DNA from: an uncultured bacterium
GTDB lineage: Bacteria; Cyanobacteriota; Vampirovibrionia; Gastranaerophilales; Gastranaerophilaceae
Direction: 5' to 3'
DNA: 11,803 nt
NCBI GenBank assembly: GCA_900314375.1
Contig: OMVC01000199.1
Coordinates: 1-11,803, forward strand
The first letter of the stretch is position 1, and the number at the start of each line of letters is the position of its first letter. The notes beneath the pieces are model-generated. The model did not search any database. It was not told where the DNA came from and saw only the letters and a list, made by a program, of their open reading frames with translations. A program made the translations under genes and the position numbers. Below are positions 5,563-11,803 of the stretch, one piece after another.

Positions 5563-8202
5563 TTACATTACCTGTTCGTCACCGCCGACAACTTGGACAC
5601 CGAATTTTGTTCGGAATAAGTGCTTAACTGTTTCACTCTGAATATCTGACATCATTTTATTAAACAAATCGTAAGATTCTTTTTTATATTCAATCAAAGG
5701 ATCTTTTTGCCCGTATGCGCGAAGTCCGATACCGTCCTGCAACATTCTGATGTTTGTCAAATGATCAATCCATTTGGCATCAACAACTTTTAACAATATA
5801 TCTTTTTCCAATTGACGGACAACGTTATCTTCCGAAAAATATTCCTGCTGCGGATAATCTCCGCCGTATTCCGATAAAACTTTATTATAAAAATCAATGA
5901 TTTCTACTTCATGGTCTTTGTATGCTTGGATTACATAATCTTTTAATTTTTCATACATAGGTGCAAAACGCATATTCTGTATATCAGAAACCTGTATGGT
6001 TTCAGATAATTGCGGAACAGTAGAATGGAGTTCTTTTATCATAGTCTGCAAGTCTTCATAAACGTATTCCTCAACTTTTTGAGCAGGTGATATAAAACTG
6101 CCCATTATACGTTCAACTTCTTTTTCCATCATATAAAGAATATCAGAATAAATTCCCTGCCCTGATAAAACTTTTCTTCTTTGACGATAGAATTTTTCAC
6201 GCTGAATATTTATAACATCGTCATAATCTAAAACGTTCTTTCTTATATCAAAATGGAAAGTTTCAACGCGTTTTTGAGCTGATTGAATACGTTTTGTAAT
6301 CAACGGTGAATCAATTGCCATGTTTTCCGGAACATTTAATGCGGTCATAATTTGTTTAATCTTATCTCCGCCAAATATTCTCATCAAATTATCTTCCATA
6401 GATAAGAAAAATCTTGTAGACCCAGGATCACCCTGACGAGCGGCACGACCTCTTAATTGGTTATCAATACGTCGTGATTCATGGCGCTCTGTACCTATAA
6501 CGTGCAATCCGCCGACTTCTACAACTTGCGCATGTTCTTTTTCGGTTATTTCTCTTGCTCTTGCCAACGCATCGGCTGATAATTCTTTATAATCAACATT
6601 ACTTTCCGTAATTCCGCGTTCGTCAAGTTCTGCTTTTGCCAAGTATTCAGCGTTACCGCCTAATAATATATCCGTTCCTCGACCTGCCATATTTGTAGCT
6701 ATCGTAACCGCACCGTATCTGCCTGCTTGTGCAATAATATAAGCTTCTTTTTCGTGGTGTTTTGCGTTCAATACATTATGTCTTATTCCGCGTTGTTTTA
6801 ATAATGAGGATAAATATTCCGATTTTTCAATACTTACCGTACCAACCAAAACAGGACGTCCGAGTTTATGTTGTTTAACGATATCATCAATAACCGCCAA
6901 ATATTTTTGTACTTCGGATTTATAAATTACATCAGGATAATCTATTCTTATATCTTTTTTATTAGTCGGGATAGAGGTTACTTCAAGATTATAAATTTTC
7001 CCGAATTCAGCTTCTTCTGTCATTGCTGTACCTGTCATCCCTGCAAGTTTCGGATATAATCTGAACAGGTTTTGGAAAGTTATACTTGCTAATGTTTGGG
7101 TTTCGTCCTGAATTTCAACACCTTCTTTTGCCTCAATTGCTTGATGCAAACCGTCAGACCAGCGTCTGCCTTCCATTATACGACCCGTAAATTCGTCAAC
7201 AATCATTATTTCGCCGTCTTTTACGACATAATCGGTATCTTTCACAAAAAGTTCTTTTGCTTTTAAAGCTTGCAGAAGATGATGCGCATAATTCGTCTTC
7301 ATATCAAATAAATCGCTTACTCCGATTAAATTTTGCGCTTTATCGATACCTTCTTCGGTTAAAATTACATTTTTATTTTTTTCATCAACCGTATAATCAA
7401 CTTCTTTTTCCAATTGAGGGGCAATTTGTGCCATCGAACGATATGTTTCTTCGGATTGTGCCAAACGACCGCTTATAATTAATGGAGTTCTGGCTTCGTC
7501 GATTAAAATTGAATCAACTTCGTCTATAATTGCATAATTAAAAGGTCTTTGAACAAGCATATCCTCGCTTGTTGCCATATTATCTCTTAAATAGTCAAAC
7601 CCAAATTCATTGTTTGTTCCGTAAGTAATATCACATCTGTACGCATCATATTTTTTAACAAAATCTCTTGCACCGTCACCGTTTGATAATACAACTCCAA
7701 CAGACAATCCGAGGAAATTATAAATTTTACCCATCCATTCGCTGTCACGTTTTGCAAGGTAATCGTTAACGGTTATAACATGAACACCTTTGCCTGTTAA
7801 TGCGTTCAAATATGCAGGTAATGTTGCCACTAAGGTTTTACCTTCACCTGTTCTCATTTCTGCAATATGACCGTTATGCAAAAAATATCCGCCTATTAAT
7901 TGAACATCAAAATGGCGCATGTTCAAAACTCTTTTGCCGGCTTCTCTTACCGTTGCAAAAGCTTCAGGTAAAATTTTATCTAATGCTTCTTTTTCCAGTT
8001 TTAAATCCGTTTTAAAATTAGTGGAAGTCGGACGTTTAGCAAGAATATCCTTAAATTCTTGAGTTTTTGCACGCAATTCGTCATCACTCAATGCCGCAAA
8101 TTCCGGCTCTAACTCATTTATATGATCAATTACGCCCATTATAGCTTTTATTTTTTTATCGTTTGGGTCTCCCAAAAGTTTCAATAACCATTTCATTGTC
8201 AT
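5563..8202 (-). CDS. secA: Protein translocase ATPase SecA
   Basis: SecA drives preproteins through the SecYEG channel at the inner membrane by ATP hydrolysis. Starting at ATG 8200-8202 the protein has 879 residues. This start is chosen because GAGG lies seven bases upstream (8210-8213). A TTG five codons earlier would place that site inside the gene. Visible motifs: Walker A MRTGEGKT (116-123), TNNEFGFDYLRDN (196-208), DEVD (227-230), AGRGTDILLGGN (506-517) and QLRGRAARQGDPGS (582-595), followed by helical scaffold and wing regions. The C-terminus ends in GGDEQVM. There is no cysteine in the last 60 residues, so the CxCxSG zinc tail that binds SecB and phospholipid in E. coli SecA is absent. 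A gap of 586 bases rich in hairpins precedes it, and recG follows closely. Confidence 0.98.
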   Translation of the reverse strand: MTMKWLLKLLGDPNDKKIKAIMGVIDHINELEPEFAALSDDELRAKTQEFKDILAKRPTSTNFKTDLKLEKEALDKILPEAFATVREAGKRVLNMRHFDVQLIGGYFLHNGHIAEMRTGEGKTLVATLPAYLNALTGKGVHVITVNDYLAKRDSEWMGKIYNFLGLSVGVVLSNGDGARDFVKKYDAYRCDITYGTNNEFGFDYLRDNMATSEDMLVQRPFNYAIIDEVDSILIDEARTPLIISGRLAQSEETYRSMAQIAPQLEKEVDYTVDEKNKNVILTEEGIDKAQNLIGVSDLFDMKTNYAHHLLQALKAKELFVKDTDYVVKDGEIMIVDEFTGRIMEGRRWSDGLHQAIEAKEGVEIQDETQTLASITFQNLFRLYPKLAGMTGTAMTEEAEFGKIYNLEVTSIPTNKKDIRIDYPDVIYKSEVQKYLAVIDDIVKQHKLGRPVLVGTVSIEKSEYLSSLLKQRGIRHNVLNAKHHEKEAYIIAQAGRYGAVTIATNMAGRGTDILLGGNAEYLAKAELDERGITESNVDYKELSADALARAREITEKEHAQVVEVGGLHVIGTERHESRRIDNQLRGRAARQGDPGSTRFFLSMEDNLMRIFGGDKIKQIMTALNVPENMAIDSPLITKRIQSAQKRVETFHFDIRKNVLDYDDVINIQREKFYRQRRKVLSGQGIYSDILYMMEKEVERIMGSFISPAQKVEEYVYEDLQTMIKELHSTVPQLSETIQVSDIQNMRFAPMYEKLKDYVIQAYKDHEVEIIDFYNKVLSEYGGDYPQQEYFSEDNVVRQLEKDILLKVVDAKWIDHLTNIRMLQDGIGLRAYGQKDPLIEYKKESYDLFNKMMSDIQSETVKHLFRTKFGVQVVGGDEQVM

Positions 8203-8209
8203 ATTTATT

Positions 8210-8213
8210 CCTC
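8210..8213 (-). promoter_or_regulatory. Ribosome binding site that fixes the secA start
   Basis: GAGG followed by seven bases and ATG (8200-8202) on the minus strand. The spacing favours this ATG over the upstream in-frame TTG at 8215-8217. Confidence 0.75.
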
Positions 8214-8293
8214 GCAAGTCTGATTTATTAGAATTTTATCATGAACATGAAATAATATAATTACCCTTAATAAAAAAATAATGTTTGTAAAAA

Positions 8294-8768
8294 TTGTAGG
8301 ATTAATTATAGCCGTTAATTTCAAATTATTTGTTCATTCTTTCTCTTTTGTTGCGAGCAAAAGAGAAAGAATAAACGAAGAAAGAGAAAAAACGCTGTTT
8401 TAAAGCAATGCCTTCGGCATCGCAACAGACCGCTTAACGCGGTAACATGTGTTTTTGCCTAAAATAGGCAAAAATCTTTCAGCGCGGCTAAAACAACGCC
8501 GCGCGCTTGAAAAATACTACGCATAAAGCGATATGCCATATCATTTACCCCACCCCTTCGCCCTCCGCGAAGTGAACAATAATTGTTATGCGAGAAAGCT
8601 TCAAAAACGGACTTGTTTGAGCGATAGCGAGTTGTCCGTTTTATATTCGAGCATTACAAATTATTAGTGAACGGAGCGATGGGCAGGAGTTTCTTTGCTC
8701 CACGTTTCTTTGCGGTCAAAGAAATGTGGAATGTATATTTTTATCAAATGCGCAAAATAATCCTACAA
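8294..8768. repeat. Hairpin array bounded by an 11-base inverted repeat
   Basis: The clpB-secA gap holds no convincing gene. TTGTAGGATTA (8294-8304) and its exact complement (8758-8768) bound about 475 bases. Inside are successive stems: 8336-8350/8358-8372 (15 perfect pairs), 8408-8412/8416-8420, 8429-8433/8439-8443, 8452-8460/8466-8474 (9 pairs), 8482-8488/8498-8504 (GC-rich), 8556-8561/8567-8572, 8575-8580/8582-8587, 8604-8612/8634-8642 and 8700-8712/8717-8729 (12 of 13). This could be a non-autonomous mobile element, a composite of smaller repeats, or a structured RNA. No transposase or clear target duplication is seen. A TATAAT-like box at 8305-8310 (minus) might serve secA but lacks a good -35. 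Confidence 0.6.
8604..8642 (-). terminator. Possible clpB terminator inside the hairpin array
   Basis: On the minus strand AAAACGGAC, a 21-base loop and GTCCGTTTT form a 9-base stem, with five T in all following GTCCG. It lies about 150 bases beyond the clpB stop. The long loop and short T-run make it weak, but it is the only terminator-like structure between clpB and secA with T on the correct side. Confidence 0.3.
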
Positions 8769-8788
8769 ATAATTCGTGCATTATATTT

Positions 8789-11389
8789 TTATTTGCTGAA
8801 AATTAATTCATCATCACCTAAATCTATCCTTATATTATCGCCTTTTGAAAATTCATGCGATAAAATCTTTTTAGATAACGGATTTTCAACCATTTGACGA
8901 ATTACACGTTTTAGCGGTCTTGCGCCATATACAGGATTGAACCCTTGAGTTGCAAGAAATTCTTTCGCATCATCAGATATTTCAAACGTTAATTCTTGTT
9001 CTTTTAACAAATTACGTAAGTAATCCATCTGAATATCCACAATTTTGCTTAATTGTTGTAAATTTAATGCCTTAAAGAAAATTGTTTCATCTATTCTGTT
9101 TAAAAATTCAGGTTTAAATCTCTCACGCAAAATTGCTAAAACTTTCTCTTTTGTATCGTTATATTGTTCAGGGGAAAGCATTGAATTTAAAGTGTTTTCC
9201 AAAATTACATCCGAACCGATATTACTTGTCATAATAATCAATGTGTTTTTAAAATCAACAGTTCTCCCTTTTGAATCCGTTAAACGCCCGTCATCGAATA
9301 TTTGAAGCATTATATTAAACACATCCGGATGTGCTTTTTCAATCTCATCAAATAATACAACCGAATATGGTTTACGTCTGACTGCTTCTGTCAATTGTCC
9401 GCCTTCTTCGTATCCTACATACCCCGGAGGCGCTCCGACAAGTCTTGCAACATTATGTTTTTCCATATATTCAGACATATCAATACGAATTAGTGCATCT
9501 TCATCATTGAACATAAATTCAGCCAACGATTTTGCAAGTTCGGTTTTCCCGACACCCGTCGGCCCTAAAAATAAAAATGTTCCAATCGGGCGTTTCGGGT
9601 CTTTTAAACCTGAACGCGCACGACGAATAGCATCAGACACCGTATCAACCGCTTCATCCTGTCCGACAAGACGTTTATGCAATACATCTTCCATGTGCAG
9701 AAGTTTTTCCATTTCCGATTCGACAAGTTTTGTAACAGGAATCCCTGTCCATTTTGAAACAACTTCATCAATATCAGATGCTTCAACTTCTTCTTTCAGA
9801 AGTTTGTTTTCAATATGTTCTTTATTTTCAAACGCTTTTAATTGTTTTTGAAGTTCAAGAAGTTTGCCGTATTTTAGTTCGGCCGCTTTTTGCAAATCCA
9901 TATTACGTTCGGCTTCTTCAATTTGGTTATTAACCGTATTTATTTGGTCTTTTATATCCGTTTCGGAAGTTATAGAAGATTTTTCTTGTTCCCATTGTGC
10001 TTGAAGAACATCTATTTTACTTTGAAGTTCTGCTACTTTTTTATTAATTTCTTCAATTTTTTGTTTTGCTTCAGGATTTTCTTCTTCTTTTTTCAAAGCT
10101 TCACGCTCTATTTCCAATTGCATTTTTTGGCGGGTCATTGCGTCAATTTCTTCAGGCATAGAATCAATTTGGATACGCAAAGAACTTGCCGCTTCATCAA
10201 TCAGGTCAATAGCTTTATCCGGTAAAAATCTGTCTGTAATGTATCTGTCAGACAACTTTGCAGCTTCTATTATTGCCGAATCAAGTATTCTTATGCCATG
10301 GTGGACTTCGTATTTTTCTTTCAAACCTCTTAAAATACTTATTGTGTCTTCTACAGACGGTTCATCAACCATAACAGGCTGAAAACGTCTTTCTAAAGCA
10401 GGGTCTTTTTCAATATATTTTCTGTATTCGTTTATTGTTGTTGCACCGATTGTTCGCAAAACGCCCCGTGCAAGCATAGGTTTTAAAAGGTTGCCGGCAT
10501 CCATTGAACCTTCTGTTGCTCCTGCGCCGACTACCGTATGAAGTTCGTCAATAAACATAACTATTTCACCGTTAGAATCTTCAACCTCTTTTAATACTGC
10601 TTTTAGCCGTTCTTCAAATTCTCCGCGGAATTTTGCACCTGCAACCAATGCTCCTAAATCAAGTGAAATTAGTTTAACTTCTTTTAAACTTTCAGGAACA
10701 TCTCCGCGGACAATTCTTTGAGCTAAACCTTCGATTATAGCTGTTTTCCCGACTCCCGGCTCACCTATCAAGACGGGATTATTTTTTGTACGTCTGTTTA
10801 GAACTTGCATTATACGGCGAACTTCTTCATCACGTCCGATTACGGGGTCTAACTTGCCTTTTCTTGCAAGTTCCGTTAAATCGGTTGAATATTTTTCCAA
10901 AGCCTTCATATTTTCTTCTGCGTTTTTAGAATCCACTTTTTTATTACCTCTTATTTTTTTCATTACATTTAAAATTTTGTTTTGATTGATATTAAAATCG
11001 TTTAATATTTTCTGAATATTTGAATTTTCCAATTTTGTCATCGCAAGCAAAATTGATTCAATCCCGACAAATTCATCTTTTAGCGCATTGCTTTCTGATA
11101 TGGCAAGCTCCAATAATCTGCCGGTATCTGTTGAAAGATACAAACCTTGCGGGTTTTGCGGATTTGATAACTTCGGCAAATTGTCAACAGCGGACACAAT
11201 TTTATTGATAAAATTTTGGTTTAAAAGATTTAATTCTGTCAGATAATCTTTTATCAAGCCATTATCCTTTATCATGGCAAGCATAATATGTTCCGGTTCA
11301 ATTTGCGGATTTTTATGTTCTGCCATAAGATTGCTTGATGATGCCAAAATCTCTTGTGAATAATTTGTAAATTTGTCGAAATCTAACAT
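8789..11389 (-). CDS. clpB: Chaperone ClpB (AAA+ disaggregase)
   Basis: ClpB is a cytosolic hexameric Hsp100 that extracts polypeptides from aggregates together with DnaK/DnaJ/GrpE. The 866-residue protein contains the Clp-N domain (about 1-145), NBD1 with Walker A GEPGVGKT (209-216) and Walker B VMFIDEL (277-283), a long middle coiled coil (about 410-530, highly charged), NBD2 with Walker A GPTGVGKT (609-616), Walker B VVLFDEIEKA (677-686), pore loop GAPPGYVGY (652-660) and sensor-2 GAR (822-824). The full middle domain and the SKWTGIPVTKL segment identify ClpB rather than ClpA or ClpC. No IGF/IGL loop for ClpP was seen. The NBD1 pore loop is AKFRGEFEER, with F254 where Y is usual. ATG 11387-11389 follows GGAG by ten bases. 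No CIRCE element was found upstream; the leader has alternative hairpins. Confidence 0.98.
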   Translation of the reverse strand: MLDFDKFTNYSQEILASSSNLMAEHKNPQIEPEHIMLAMIKDNGLIKDYLTELNLLNQNFINKIVSAVDNLPKLSNPQNPQGLYLSTDTGRLLELAISESNALKDEFVGIESILLAMTKLENSNIQKILNDFNINQNKILNVMKKIRGNKKVDSKNAEENMKALEKYSTDLTELARKGKLDPVIGRDEEVRRIMQVLNRRTKNNPVLIGEPGVGKTAIIEGLAQRIVRGDVPESLKEVKLISLDLGALVAGAKFRGEFEERLKAVLKEVEDSNGEIVMFIDELHTVVGAGATEGSMDAGNLLKPMLARGVLRTIGATTINEYRKYIEKDPALERRFQPVMVDEPSVEDTISILRGLKEKYEVHHGIRILDSAIIEAAKLSDRYITDRFLPDKAIDLIDEAASSLRIQIDSMPEEIDAMTRQKMQLEIEREALKKEEENPEAKQKIEEINKKVAELQSKIDVLQAQWEQEKSSITSETDIKDQINTVNNQIEEAERNMDLQKAAELKYGKLLELQKQLKAFENKEHIENKLLKEEVEASDIDEVVSKWTGIPVTKLVESEMEKLLHMEDVLHKRLVGQDEAVDTVSDAIRRARSGLKDPKRPIGTFLFLGPTGVGKTELAKSLAEFMFNDEDALIRIDMSEYMEKHNVARLVGAPPGYVGYEEGGQLTEAVRRKPYSVVLFDEIEKAHPDVFNIMLQIFDDGRLTDSKGRTVDFKNTLIIMTSNIGSDVILENTLNSMLSPEQYNDTKEKVLAILRERFKPEFLNRIDETIFFKALNLQQLSKIVDIQMDYLRNLLKEQELTFEISDDAKEFLATQGFNPVYGARPLKRVIRQMVENPLSKKILSHEFSKGDNIRIDLGDDELIFSK

Positions 11390-11404
11390 AAAATATCAAC
11401 TCCA

Positions 11405-11466
11405 TTCAGTTAAGATTAGAGCAGGAAGAACTGAAGCTAAAAATTCAAACTTGCCTTCAGGACTTC
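11405..11466 (-). promoter_or_regulatory. clpB mRNA leader with two mutually exclusive helices
   Basis: Segment 11429-11436 can pair with either neighbour. Helix A: 11425-11436 with 11455-11466 (10 of 12 pairs). Helix B: 11405-11411 with 11429-11435 (7 perfect pairs, AACTGAA with TTCAGTT). Helix B ends one base before the GGAG ribosome binding site (11400-11403). Either a switch controlling translation or chance overlap of AT-rich repeats. Confidence 0.35.
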
Positions 11467-11475
11467 TTGTCTTCT

Positions 11476-11503
11476 GTTATCATTTTAACGTTATTTTCAA
11501 CAA
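11476..11503 (-). promoter_or_regulatory. Candidate clpB promoter
   Basis: On the minus strand TTGTTG (11498-11503), a 16-base spacer and GATAAC (11476-11481). Initiation would fall near 11469, just before helix A, giving an ~80-base leader. The -10 match is only fair. Confidence 0.3.
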
Positions 11504-11557
11504 AGTCATAAGAAATTAACTTTTATTTAATAATTTTAAATATTATAATACTACTAA

Positions 11558-11803
11558 TTAATCTACATTAAATTTTATATGCAATTTGTTTAAAACTTCT
11601 TTTAATGTCAGGAATTTAGCCTTTTCTAATTTAGCATCACTTACACTTACTTCTATTCTATCTGTATGAAATATTGCAGGAAGGTGCAGTTCATTGACAG
11701 TATCAAGTACATGATTATACAAAAAACTAACGTTTTTATTTTGAGCATCATTTGAAGGAATTTTCACATTTATTCCTGAAAAACTTATTGGGGAAACGTA
11801 CAT
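11558..11803 (-). CDS. Small unrecognised protein with PISFSG N-terminus
   Basis: An 81-residue protein reads from an ATG exactly at the window edge to a TAA at 11558-11560, so its ribosome binding site and any upstream extension are outside view. I do not recognise a family. The N-terminus MYVSPISFSGINVK resembles a short (I/V)xFxG-type start that I recall on otherwise unrelated Gastranaerophilales proteins; this is memory, not a search, and if right it supports the start being genuine. The rest is soluble, with no membrane segment and no cysteine. A hydrophobic-charged alternation at about 49-80 (RIEVSVSDAKLEKAKF then LTLKEVLNKLHIKF) suggests a small alpha/beta fold. It lies 168 bases upstream of clpB on the same strand, without an evident terminator between them. 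Confidence 0.6.
   Translation of the reverse strand: MYVSPISFSGINVKIPSNDAQNKNVSFLYNHVLDTVNELHLPAIFHTDRIEVSVSDAKLEKAKFLTLKEVLNKLHIKFNVD

Noticed and set aside
8667..8897. Plus-strand open frame of 76 codons
   Set aside because: The first part is the hairpin array and the rest is the antisense of the clpB end.
9890..10225. Phe-rich plus-strand open frame that resembles a membrane protein
   Set aside because: It is the antisense of the lysine- and glutamate-rich middle coiled coil of clpB, which gives apparent hydrophobic residues.
11390..11557. CIRCE (HrcA) element before clpB
   Set aside because: No TTAGCACTC-type inverted repeat is present; the pairings found have unrelated sequence.

Overview
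This AT-rich window reads as bacterial housekeeping chromosome, with every recognised gene on the minus strand. From high to low coordinate: a small unrecognised protein with a conspicuous N-terminal PISFSG stretch, clpB, a 586-base hairpin-rich gap, secA, recG, a family M49-type metallopeptidase, infC, and a tRNA-Phe gene with encoded CCA and an intrinsic terminator.

The best guess for the source is a non-photosynthetic member of the cyanobacterial phylum (Melainabacteria/Vampirovibrionia, perhaps Gastranaerophilales). This is inferred from three things: IF3 has the cyanobacterial-style linker and 'KEVKMRYKI..HDY' block; RecG carries the roughly 110-residue N-terminal extension with a 'GRRQNFSTF' segment that I associate with cyanobacterial RecG; and infC is not followed by rpmI-rplT. 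No photosynthesis gene is present to test this, and no database search was possible.

The proteins cover general maintenance: disaggregation (ClpB), export (SecA), fork rescue (RecG), oligopeptide breakdown (M49 peptidase), translation initiation (IF3) and Phe decoding. They do not form one obvious pathway. The short secA-recG gap (35 bases) suggests possible co-transcription, although recG may also have its own leaderless promoter. The M49 gene has a good promoter and ribosome binding site of its own.

The unusual content is non-coding. (1) Upstream of tRNA-Phe the first bases of the tRNA are repeated twice more at 99-100 base spacing, separated by palindromic inserts, and the leader holds a perfect 15-base inverted copy of the tRNA D-arm. 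(2) The ends of this region carry dispersed palindromes, including two that share a loop but have different self-complementary stems. (3) Between clpB and secA lies a run of about nine consecutive hairpins bounded by an 11-base inverted repeat. (4) The clpB leader can form two mutually exclusive helices next to its ribosome binding site. No complete new defence or metabolic system is visible. The hairpin array and the tRNA-associated repeats are the best candidates for something undescribed.
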